64,000 bases of DNA from Algoriphagus zhangzhouensis. GTDB taxonomy: Bacteria > Bacteroidota > Bacteroidia > Cytophagales > Cyclobacteriaceae. A model generated the notes under the pieces. The model was not told the origin of the DNA, ran no database searches, and saw only the letters and a program-made list of their open reading frames with translations. The stretch covers positions 1,178,001 to 1,242,000 of the forward strand of contig NZ_FRXN01000001.1 in NCBI RefSeq assembly GCF_900148515.1. The letters run 5' to 3'. The translations under genes were made by a program, and so were the position numbers. Positions 8,359-16,393 of this stretch are shown piece after piece (position 1 is the stretch's first letter; each line of letters opens with the position of its first letter).

Positions 8359-9651
8359 ATGCACAATATACCTAACGATCATTTTCAGCAGGAATTTAAT
8401 TCTGTAGAAGATGAGTTTGAGTTTGAGTTTGATCCAGAATTTGAATTCGAACAAGAATACGATGAAGAGAATGAATTTGAGTTTGAACTTGATCAAGACT
8501 ATGCTTCCGATGAGATGGAATTTGAAGTCTTTGAAATGGAGCTCGCCGAAGAATTACTTGAGTTGGAATCAGAAGCCGAATTTTTTGATTGGGCAAAAAA
8601 AGTAGCAAAACGGACTGCAGGAGTTGCCGCGGATTTACTTTCAAGTTCTGCAGGTAGGAAGGCCGTTCGATCATTGGGAAGAATTGCAAAAAGAACTCTT
8701 CCGGCTTGGGGTGGTTCTGCGGGTCGTGCTATAGGCTCAGCTATTGGCAGAAGAGTTTATGGAAAAGCTGGCGCAAGAACAGGAGCTGCGTGGGGTCGAA
8801 GAGCAGGAGCATTTTTAGGTGGAAAAGCAGGAAAGGTGATTGCTAATCGATTGCCAGGGTTTGTAAGGCTTACGGCAGACACCTTTAGAAATTTATCCAA
8901 AGAGCTAAACTCTGGAATGAGTATGGAAATCAATCCTGCAATAATCAAGGCAGCTTCCAACCATTATCCAATAATTCTAAGAGCAAGAGGGAGTTCAAGT
9001 GGAAATGAATACGAGTTTGAAGAGGAATTTGAGAATGAATTTGAAAACGAATACGAATTTGAAAATGAATTTGAATTCGAAGGCGAGGTAGACAGTGAAA
9101 CAGGGTTGACTGAAGCCATGGAAATGGAACTCGCCGGAGAACTTCTAAATATCAATTCAGACCAGGAATTAGATATGTTTCTTGGCAAACTATTCAAAAA
9201 AGCAGCTAGAGGAGTGAGACGGTTTGCAAGGAGCAGTACCGGAAGAGCCCTTGGAGGAATGCTTAAAAAAGTTGCCAAGAGAGCATTACCAATTGCAGGC
9301 GGAGCCATTGGCAATTTTTTGGTTCCAGGTGTAGGCGGGATGGTAGGCCGGAAACTTGGATCCTTCGCAGGAAACCTTTTCGAACTGGAACTTGAAGGTC
9401 TCAGTCCTGAGGATCAAGAATTCGAAATGGCGAGAGCTTATGTGAGATTTGCCAGCAATGCTGCAAAAAATGCAGTCAAAATGCCTCCTAATGGAGGAAG
9501 GGCTTCGGCCAGTTCTGCTTTCAAACATGCGGCGAGAACATTTGCTCCAGGATTGCTTGGAGTGAGAGGGGGATCTTTACCTAGCAGTTCCAAAAGAAAA
9601 TCAGGTAGATGGTATAGAAAAGGCGGAAACATAATTCTTCAGGGAATTTAA
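8359..9651 (+). CDS. Duplicated acidic (EFEF) / basic glycine-zipper protein, first gene of the operon
   Basis: A 430-aa protein (from the ATG at 8359) built from two similar units. Each has an acidic aromatic tract of repeated Glu-Phe (residues 12-75 and 216-250), a conserved linker (EMELAEELL at 59-67, EMELAGELL at 255-263), and a strongly basic Gly/Ala-rich helical part (78-185 and 276-340) that reads like amphipathic, glycine-zipper membrane-inserting helices. A C-terminal region (341-430) contains ELEGLSPEDQEFEMARAYVRF and ends in GRWYRKGGNIILQGI. No signal peptide is visible. The charge separation suggests the acidic tracts may mask basic pore-like or nucleic-acid-binding helices until processing; the next gene encodes a metallopeptidase-like protein (inference). 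I recognise no characterised family. Confidence 0.75.
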   Translation: MHNIPNDHFQQEFNSVEDEFEFEFDPEFEFEQEYDEENEFEFELDQDYASDEMEFEVFEMELAEELLELESEAEFFDWAKKVAKRTAGVAADLLSSSAGRKAVRSLGRIAKRTLPAWGGSAGRAIGSAIGRRVYGKAGARTGAAWGRRAGAFLGGKAGKVIANRLPGFVRLTADTFRNLSKELNSGMSMEINPAIIKAASNHYPIILRARGSSSGNEYEFEEEFENEFENEYEFENEFEFEGEVDSETGLTEAMEMELAGELLNINSDQELDMFLGKLFKKAARGVRRFARSSTGRALGGMLKKVAKRALPIAGGAIGNFLVPGVGGMVGRKLGSFAGNLFELELEGLSPEDQEFEMARAYVRFASNAAKNAVKMPPNGGRASASSAFKHAARTFAPGLLGVRGGSLPSSSKRKSGRWYRKGGNIILQGI

Positions 9652-9659
9652 TCGGGACC

Positions 9660-10916
9660 ATGAATACTTCAAGCTTAGCATACGACTACCTAACTAGGGA
9701 GGCTGAGTCGCTGCAAGTAAGATTGATTCAGCACAAACCATTTATCATGACAATGCCCATGGTCAAAGGAGCAGAGGTATCGTCATCAGCCATGCAGAAA
9801 GTCAGCCACTTACTGCAATCAAGCAAAAGCAAATTATTCAAGGGAATCAATCTTTTTCTGGAAAACTTGAAAAGAGCCAAAAAGGAGAATAAGGCTCCTG
9901 AAAATCTTCAAAAAGATTTAGTGATCCTCAAGTTACGCTTCAATAGCATTTTGGATCAAATGGACATTTTTGCTGACGTTTTATCTCAGAGATCAGAACA
10001 TGAGACTGGAATATGGCTAAGTGGATTGGACGCCTTATCCGAAGATGGATTGAAAGTAGGACAACCTTATTTCGATGAAACACCCGACCTAATGGTCTTT
10101 TTAGAAAGAGGCCATGGAGCTGCGATACGAAGGGCGAGAACTAGGCTACCAGGCGGAGATCAAAATCCGGTAGCAGTAATTCAAATTCCTCGGGAAAGGT
10201 TGGTAGGAAATGGCATAGCGGCATCAATCATTCATGAAGTCGGACATCAAGGTGCAGAACTATTGGGTATCACTCAATCTTTGAGAAGTGAGCTCCAGAA
10301 AATGCAAACTCTACAACCACAGAATTCTGAATATTGGAAATATTATGAAAGATGGATTTCTGAGATCCTAGCCGATTATTGGGCCATGTGTCATTTGGGA
10401 ATCTCGGCAACTACCGGATTGATGGGAGTAGTTTCACTGCCCAAATACTTCCAGTTTAGATTGGATCTGGATGACCCGCACCCTGCACCGTATATGAGGG
10501 TATTTATTAGTTGCGCATTTGGGAGATGGCTATTCCCAAACCAAGCCTGGAACATACTATGGAGTTTTTGGGAGAGATTTTATCCTCTTGATGGGCTTCC
10601 TGAAAAGAAGGTTGAATTAGTTCAAAACCTTCAAGCAATGATTCCGGAATTTATAAAACTTGTTCATTTACATAAACCGAAAGCCCTAAAGGGTAAATCT
10701 CTCGGAGAATTATTTCCGATTCGAGATCGGCAGCCGGCTAAACTCAATCAAAAATTTTTGGAATGGAAATCCAATACAAAATTGATTCAAACAGCCCCGC
10801 CAACATTGGTTTTTTCTGTATTCGGACAGGCAAGGTTTTTAGGAAAAATTTCTCCAAAAGAGGAGAGCAAAATATTTACCCAACAGCTAAGGAATTGGGC
10901 TTTTAAAAGACATTAA
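9660..10916 (+). CDS. HExxH metallopeptidase-like protein
   Basis: A 418-aa cytoplasmic-looking protein with a zincin motif H192-E-V-G-H196 (SIIHEVGHQGAELLG) and a downstream acidic candidate ligand in SEILADYWAM (E235 and D239), a spacing typical of gluzincin-type metallopeptidases. The N-terminal 130 residues are helical with a possible coiled coil (NLKRAKKENKAPENLQKDLVI region). No signal peptide. It starts 8 bases after the acidic/basic protein gene, so the two are co-translated. The substrate could be the neighbouring protein (inference). I cannot assign it to a named peptidase family, and catalysis is unproven. Confidence 0.7.
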   Translation: MNTSSLAYDYLTREAESLQVRLIQHKPFIMTMPMVKGAEVSSSAMQKVSHLLQSSKSKLFKGINLFLENLKRAKKENKAPENLQKDLVILKLRFNSILDQMDIFADVLSQRSEHETGIWLSGLDALSEDGLKVGQPYFDETPDLMVFLERGHGAAIRRARTRLPGGDQNPVAVIQIPRERLVGNGIAASIIHEVGHQGAELLGITQSLRSELQKMQTLQPQNSEYWKYYERWISEILADYWAMCHLGISATTGLMGVVSLPKYFQFRLDLDDPHPAPYMRVFISCAFGRWLFPNQAWNILWSFWERFYPLDGLPEKKVELVQNLQAMIPEFIKLVHLHKPKALKGKSLGELFPIRDRQPAKLNQKFLEWKSNTKLIQTAPPTLVFSVFGQARFLGKISPKEESKIFTQQLRNWAFKRH

Positions 10917-10927
10917 ACAAACATAAA

Positions 10928-12349
10928 ATGACAACTCAAAAACAAAACACTCAAGACAATGAGGCAAAATGGTATCAAGATGAAGGCTTGAAAAAATTCA
11001 TTCACGAAGAAGGGAAAAAATTTGTCTCCGAGAATACATTGACAATATCTAACCGTCGAACAAATCTCGAATATGAAGATCACGGTGGAGCTCTCAGTAA
11101 AGATGAAACCTTATGGAAAGTAATCAGAAGTCGGAAAATTGATTTTGCCAACTATGAAAAATTCATCACGAGTATCATGTGTCCTACTACTTCCGAAAAT
11201 GTTATAAAAAAAGAAAGTAAGTCGACTGATAATTGTAAGGAAAAAGTAGTAAAGCCTATTTTATCCAATCAAATCCCCTTCCATAACTCTCAGGCATATA
11301 GTGTATTGAAAAACGCTACGGAGTTGTATGTAAAAATCATATCAGATGCAGGAAACAATCTGGATTATGAGATAAACTCAATCTCATTATCAAACTCGCC
11401 ATATATTGACAGAATCAAAGAAAGTTTAAAAGATTTCTCGCTGACTCTTTGCAATGATGAATGCGGTAGATTCGAGTTCCCTGTTCTTTCTGAATTGATA
11501 TGGAATTACTGGCATGAAGAAGGATACCTGGTGCAGACCATGAATGCGATATCCCACAGGTTCCAAAACATCAAGACAGATGGAAAAAATGCCTTAAATC
11601 AAATGGACATAGATCCGCTAAGACCTCTAAGTAATATTTTGTGGGGATATATTCAGGATACCCAACATCGGCTTACTATACCGAGACGTGCTTACGAATA
11701 TGAGAATCACTATGGAATCAATATCATAGGCAAAGCCATATCTAATTTAAATCCAGTCAACAGTAGATCTGGCTTTATGGCCGCATTTAATAATTTATTG
11801 AATAAATGTGCTCACTTTTATAGAGAACGGGACAACATCCAAAGAATTCCTGATGGATTTCCTGTGCTAAATGCACTAAAGGAAGTACATATGATTTTGG
11901 CTGAAGGTGCCCATAATCAATTTGGTGATTTGCCTACCGTATCCAAAATAGAAATGCTCATAGAGCAATGGATTCTATCCCGTCCGGAGGTTCGCGAATT
12001 TCTGGGAGGTAAGGTAATGATCCCTTATAGCCAAGGATGGATGCCGAGAGTAGATAGTATGAAAAACCTTCAAGGCTGGGATCCAGTCAGTATCAATAAT
12101 TTCCATGATTTGGCAATCTTTGGGGAGCAACTAATCCTCAGTATCCGATACGGAGACTGGTATGTTATCAACCAGGCAAACTTTGCCGCACAATGGGCAG
12201 ATGAGTGGAGAAATGAAATCCAGGGATATATTCACAGGTATCAGGTAGTCACAGGAGTGGATTTAAGCGCCAATGCTCCGGATTATGCAAAGCGGGATTA
12301 TCACATCAAGCCGGCCATCCTGATCAAAAGAAGACTTTCTCAACAATAG
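10928..12349 (+). CDS. Conserved-looking hypothetical protein (473 aa)
   Basis: No family recognised. Soluble, no signal peptide or membrane segment. The first 110 residues are charged, with a Cys-containing linker (MCPTTSENV, DNCKEK). The remainder is helical and aromatic-rich, with a striking conserved-looking stretch at about residues 228-262 (PLRPLSNILWGYIQD, then HRLTIPRRAYEYENHYG). Late Trp-rich segments (WMPRVDSMKNLQGWDP, YGDWYVINQANFAAQWADEW) suggest a compact enzyme or structural core. It follows the metallopeptidase-like gene after 11 bases and precedes the amidohydrolase by 7 bases, so it is probably an integral part of the same system. Confidence 0.7.
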   Translation: MTTQKQNTQDNEAKWYQDEGLKKFIHEEGKKFVSENTLTISNRRTNLEYEDHGGALSKDETLWKVIRSRKIDFANYEKFITSIMCPTTSENVIKKESKSTDNCKEKVVKPILSNQIPFHNSQAYSVLKNATELYVKIISDAGNNLDYEINSISLSNSPYIDRIKESLKDFSLTLCNDECGRFEFPVLSELIWNYWHEEGYLVQTMNAISHRFQNIKTDGKNALNQMDIDPLRPLSNILWGYIQDTQHRLTIPRRAYEYENHYGINIIGKAISNLNPVNSRSGFMAAFNNLLNKCAHFYRERDNIQRIPDGFPVLNALKEVHMILAEGAHNQFGDLPTVSKIEMLIEQWILSRPEVREFLGGKVMIPYSQGWMPRVDSMKNLQGWDPVSINNFHDLAIFGEQLILSIRYGDWYVINQANFAAQWADEWRNEIQGYIHRYQVVTGVDLSANAPDYAKRDYHIKPAILIKRRLSQQ

Positions 12350-12356
12350 AACTCTT

Positions 12357-13262
12357 ATGCTGATCATTGATAGTCATTGTCATGCTGGCAAAGGTGATGG
12401 GCTAACCGGACCTTGGGATACGAATGCACCACTTAAGGACTACCTTAAGTGGTGTGATCGGTCTCAAATAACCAAATCGGTTTTGTTTGCAGCTTTTCAT
12501 AGCAATTACGCTATTGCAAATAGAGAGGTAGCTAAAATAGTCAACTCAAATCCCCAACGCTTCTATGGATTTGCTTTTGTCCACGCTTCACGAGATACAG
12601 GTAGAATTTTTGATTTGGTCAAAATTGCCGTAAATGAATATGGGTTCAAGGGAATCAAAGTTCACCGAGCCGACTCTCAACTTTCCAGAGAAATCTGTCA
12701 AGTAGCCAGGTATTTCAGGTTACCTATCCTTTATGACCCCATGGGTGATATTGGAGGAACAGAATGTGCCATATCTGAATATCCTGATGTAAACTTTATT
12801 ATTCCGCATTTAGGAAGCTTTGCGGACGATTGGAAAGCTCAAAAAAATTGCATTGGCCTATTGGAAAGATACCCGAATGCATTTGCAGATACTTCTGGGA
12901 TAAGAAGATTTGATGTCTTGCAAGAAGCAGTACAAAGAGCCGGATCCTCAAAATTCTTATTTGGAAGTGATGGACCGTGGCTCCATCCTGGCGTTGAACT
13001 TTATAAAGTAAAGGCTTTGGAAATCTCAAGAAAAGACAAAGAGTCCATTCTGTCTAAAAATTTCCTTAAACTAATTTCAAATAGTAATTCTAAAATAAAA
13101 TCATGTAGCTGCCAAACTTGCAAAAACTATGTAATTAAAGGTGAATCAAAGGATGAACTCCGAATATCGAGAGATATCAATTCAGACCCAAGATATTTGA
13201 ATAATGCCCCCTTTCAATCAATGTTCGATAATACAAAGTCTAATCCTTACCCTCTTCTTTAG
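12357..13262 (+). CDS. Amidohydrolase-family (TIM-barrel) metal hydrolase with Cys-rich C-tail
   Basis: A 301-aa protein of the Amidohydro_2 group. It begins with the metal motif DSHCH (H7 and H9), then GFAFVHASRD, the GIKVHR strand, PHLGSF and the late catalytic Asp in FGSDGPW. These proteins hydrolyse or decarboxylate small carboxylic, lactone or amide substrates. After the barrel (about residue 235) there is an unusual tail with CSCQTCKNY (a CxCxxC cluster) and a polar, low-complexity end. It is the last gene of the four-gene operon, and its final 23 bp overlap the 3' end of the convergent sigma-54 activator gene. The substrate is unknown. Confidence 0.82.
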   Translation: MLIIDSHCHAGKGDGLTGPWDTNAPLKDYLKWCDRSQITKSVLFAAFHSNYAIANREVAKIVNSNPQRFYGFAFVHASRDTGRIFDLVKIAVNEYGFKGIKVHRADSQLSREICQVARYFRLPILYDPMGDIGGTECAISEYPDVNFIIPHLGSFADDWKAQKNCIGLLERYPNAFADTSGIRRFDVLQEAVQRAGSSKFLFGSDGPWLHPGVELYKVKALEISRKDKESILSKNFLKLISNSNSKIKSCSCQTCKNYVIKGESKDELRISRDINSDPRYLNNAPFQSMFDNTKSNPYPLL

Positions 13263-14664
13263 AATCTTCTTCATTCGATTCATTTTCTTTTTGAAGAAAC
13301 TTTTGAATAGCCCTAACAGTAATACCTAGAGACCTAGCTGCCAAATGCTTATTTTGATTATTAATATCCAGTGCAGCTTTGATAGCCTCCCGCATGGTTT
13401 GCCTTTTTATCTCGGTAAGATTCACTCCAGAGAGAAGGTTTTTTTTCATAATCTCATATAAGTGTCCTTCCTTTTCAAATCTTATTGTTTTTGGGATTTT
13501 TGCCCTTTCAGCTAAGGGAACCTCACCTGGAGTCACCAAATGATGATGATGATGATTTTTCGCAATTCGAAAAACCAATTGTTTTAACTCACGAATGTTT
13601 CCAGGGTAATCCCTATGCATTAAAAACTCCATGACACCTTTATCAAAATGTGGAGTTTCATCTAATGGGGCATCTAATGCCTTGGACAAAAAATATCTTG
13701 CGAGGCCCGGTATATCTTCCCTCCTTTCTCTTAAAGCTGGCACCTTAAAAGAATGATCCGAAATTCTAAAATAAAGGTCAGAACGAAAACTACCATTTTT
13801 TATCATTTGAATTAAATTACGGTTAGTCGCACTGATAAGTCTAAAATCGGAAGATTTATAAAAATTTCCTCCAACTTTTTTAAACTGCTTTTCTTGAAGT
13901 ACTCTCAAAAATTCGGATTGAAGTTGAACTGGTAGTTCCCCTATTTCATCCATAAAAAGTGAACCTCCATCAGCAAGAGAAAAAGCCCCATCTCTGTGAT
14001 AAGAAGCATTTGTAAAGGCTCCCTTTTCATGACCAAAAAGCTCACTACCCGATAATTCTGGAATAATTGTGGTACAATCCAATATTACCAAGTTATTTTT
14101 TGACCGGACTTTATCTATCGTATGAATGAATCTTGCCAGTAACTCTTTACCTGTGCCTGTCTCTCCATAGAGAAAAATATTTCCTTTTCCCGAAATCGAA
14201 GCAGTGATGATTTCTTTCAAAAATTCCATCCAACATGTAGAACATCCAATTAGATTACTCTTAACCAATTGACTACTTAGGATGTTTTTAATAAAGGAGT
14301 TTTGAAATTTTAAATCCTTACAATAATTGACAAACTCATTAACTTCTTTGAAGTAAATCACGTCTGAAATCCCCAACTCTAATAAAGACCATGCCTCAGG
14401 AAGAGAATTGTCAACTATCAATATGATCGACAATTCGAACTCACAACTCCGTTTATGCTCTTGCAATTCATTACTCCTTAGAAACCTTTTTAGTTTCTCA
14501 ACATCAAATCCTTTTACTTTCGCAAAAACAAAAATTGTGTTAGGAACCCAGACATTGGATTCTTCAAGACAAGCTCCCCATTTCTTTATTTTGGACAAAA
14601 GCAATTCACTTTGGTCCAAACCAACCAATAAATTGCTATCAAACGGAGATTTATCAATTTTCAT
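13240..14664 (-). CDS. Sigma-54-dependent activator (AAA+ / Fis HTH)
   Basis: About 474 aa from the ATG at 14664 (an in-frame TTG lies at 14691). Residues 1-125 look like a degenerate receiver-like domain without a clear phospho-acceptor. The AAA+ domain has Walker A GETGTGKE (167-174), the sigma-54 contact loop as GAFTNA rather than GAFTGA (215-220), Walker B LFMDEIGE (236-243) and the RERREDIPGLARYFL sensor region. A run of five His (371-375) sits in the linker. A Fis-type HTH follows (NKHLAARSLGITVRAIQKFLQ), then an acidic tail. It converges on, and overlaps, the operon it probably controls. Confidence 0.9.
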   Translation of the reverse strand: MKIDKSPFDSNLLVGLDQSELLLSKIKKWGACLEESNVWVPNTIFVFAKVKGFDVEKLKRFLRSNELQEHKRSCEFELSIILIVDNSLPEAWSLLELGISDVIYFKEVNEFVNYCKDLKFQNSFIKNILSSQLVKSNLIGCSTCWMEFLKEIITASISGKGNIFLYGETGTGKELLARFIHTIDKVRSKNNLVILDCTTIIPELSGSELFGHEKGAFTNASYHRDGAFSLADGGSLFMDEIGELPVQLQSEFLRVLQEKQFKKVGGNFYKSSDFRLISATNRNLIQMIKNGSFRSDLYFRISDHSFKVPALRERREDIPGLARYFLSKALDAPLDETPHFDKGVMEFLMHRDYPGNIRELKQLVFRIAKNHHHHHLVTPGEVPLAERAKIPKTIRFEKEGHLYEIMKKNLLSGVNLTEIKRQTMREAIKAALDINNQNKHLAARSLGITVRAIQKFLQKENESNEEDSKEEGKD

Positions 14665-15151
14665 TTGATCAGAAAAAAATTGATGAAACAATTAAAAACT
14701 TACTTGATCAGATCAACAATTTTTCAATAAACCCTTAGCTACAAAATTTCAAAATTCGGGAATAAAAGATTTTGAATAAGCTATTTCACGGTATGGCTAG
14801 TACCTTCATTTTACTGAAACCTTCAATCGGATAATTCTAAATAAAATTTAAAAAGTAGTTGGCTTATTCCGGATGAAACCTGGATGCATCAATCTGCTTA
14901 TTTTCAACTAAATAAATCTACTAAAAAAAAACTCTTTAACCTGAAAATCAATCATTTAATTATTTGAACCAAATAAAAACCTGGGATTTATCTCTTTCAG
15001 CAATTGAAATATCACCTTAAAAAATTAAAAATGACAATTCAAGATCAGTTTCATATCTTTACTTATTCCCAAAAATAAATTGCGATTTCCTTAAAAGTAA
15101 TTTTACTTTTTACGGTCCATTATAACTTTCATAGATTTTTAAAAAAACTCC
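14665..15151. other. AT-rich intergenic region upstream of the activator and the nitrilase-like gene
   Basis: Nearly 490 bp without a convincing gene. It must hold the promoters of the divergent sigma-54 activator and the nitrilase-like protein. Visible signals are a TATCTTTA box at 15054-15061 and an inverted repeat at 15093-15110. I saw no good -24/-12 element. Confidence 0.6.
15093..15110. promoter_or_regulatory. AAAAGTAA-TT-TTACTTTT inverted repeat
   Basis: Two perfect 8-bp arms separated by two bases lie 41 bp upstream of the nitrilase-like gene, just after a -7-like box at 15054-15061. The position suits an operator near the transcription start. Confidence 0.4.
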
Positions 15152-16285
15152 ATGCTTAAAAGAATTGGAATCAGTCTGGTTCTATTATTTATATTTATTT
15201 GGTTGATTTGGTCCTATTCTGGAAGAAAAACTCCTGTTGACCCTCCCAAGATTTTCCTGTCTCTAGTCCAAGATATAAACCCAAATGATACTTTAAAAAA
15301 TAATTTGGTTGGCATACAGCCTTACATGGAAGAGGCGGATTTTGTATTACAAGAGAGATATAAAAACAAGCTTGGGCTTTACATGGCCGAAGCAAAAAAA
15401 TCCGATCTGATAAAAACAAACACGCTAGTTGTTTTTCCAGAAAATATTGGAACCTGGTTGATTTTAGTTGATGAAAAACATAGCCTAGCTTCAAAAACAA
15501 GATTGGAAGATGCTAAAGCTACCTTAATTTGGAGCAATATTTTTGACTTTAGCTTAGCCTATTTAAGATCTGATGAAGAAGATCGATCCATGGCCGCTGT
15601 ATTTAGGATGAAAGCGAAAAATATGGCAGAAGCCTATTTTGATACCTTTTCTAGTTTAGCTCAGCAATATCAAACTTATATCGTTGCTGGATCAATTATC
15701 CTACCTAGACCAAGTGTGGTAGAGGGTGAAATTTATATAGATATCACTGAACCACTTACTAATGTCTCTTTTGTTTTTGGGCCTGATGGAAAAATCATCG
15801 GAAACCCCATTATCAAAGAACATTCTGGCGTCTTTGATGATCTACTTTTAAATCTGGTTCAGAGCGAAAATCATGAAGTTTTTGACCTTCCTGTCGGGAA
15901 AACATCCATCCTACTAAATGAAGATGCCTGGTTCGAGGACAGTTATCAATTGATTAAAAACTCCACCCCGGCAGTTATTCTAAACCCTTCTTTTTCCCCT
16001 GGGATTAATTCAATGGCTGAGCCATGGGAAGGATTTGGGATATCTTCTCCCCCTACAGATGTTGACTCTACAGACTTGGGAAATATCACCTTAATTGAAG
16101 CAATAGAAAAATATTCTCTTCCCAAAAAAATATATGAAACCAACGCACCAGTTGGAATGACTTTGTTCTTAAAGGGTGAATTTTGGGATTTAGGTGCTAG
16201 CGGTCAACCAATTTTTATCCATAAAGGAGATAGCATTACAATTCAAAATGCAGATTTAGGTGGAGTCTGGTCTCTTTCTTTCTGA
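15152..16285 (+). CDS. Membrane-anchored nitrilase-like protein lacking the catalytic Cys
   Basis: A 377-aa protein with an N-terminal transmembrane anchor (about residues 5-23) and an extracytoplasmic domain of carbon-nitrogen hydrolase type. The catalytic Glu is in FPENIG (E97), a strand YIVAGSIILPR follows, and the Lys is in PIIKEH (K222). Where active enzymes have Ile-Cys-x-Asp, this protein has ILLNEDAWFED, with N256 in the nucleophile position. It is therefore probably a pseudoenzyme or carries a changed activity. The architecture recalls apolipoprotein N-acyltransferase-type nitrilase domains without the membrane bundle. The function is unknown; it starts 0.49 kb from the activator gene and is divergent from it. 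Confidence 0.6.
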   Translation: MLKRIGISLVLLFIFIWLIWSYSGRKTPVDPPKIFLSLVQDINPNDTLKNNLVGIQPYMEEADFVLQERYKNKLGLYMAEAKKSDLIKTNTLVVFPENIGTWLILVDEKHSLASKTRLEDAKATLIWSNIFDFSLAYLRSDEEDRSMAAVFRMKAKNMAEAYFDTFSSLAQQYQTYIVAGSIILPRPSVVEGEIYIDITEPLTNVSFVFGPDGKIIGNPIIKEHSGVFDDLLLNLVQSENHEVFDLPVGKTSILLNEDAWFEDSYQLIKNSTPAVILNPSFSPGINSMAEPWEGFGISSPPTDVDSTDLGNITLIEAIEKYSLPKKIYETNAPVGMTLFLKGEFWDLGASGQPIFIHKGDSITIQNADLGGVWSLSF

Positions 16286-16393
16286 TTCAAATAAAAGAAA
16301 CGTTATCAATTTGTTAGCAATTTCATTTGAAGACATTTGAGTAGTCTTTTTTCAGATTCTTTGGGTTATTTTAAAAGGAATTTAAACCGAATC

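Noticed and set aside
8260..9632. Many long open frames antisense to, or in other frames of, the Glu-Phe repeat protein
   Set aside because: They arise from the repetitive GAA/TTT-type codons of the acidic tracts; their translations are low-complexity and lack starts, context and recognisable domains.
13548..13563. GATGATGATGATGAT microsatellite as a repeat element
   Set aside because: It is simply the codons for the five His in the activator and is too short for a separate repeat call.
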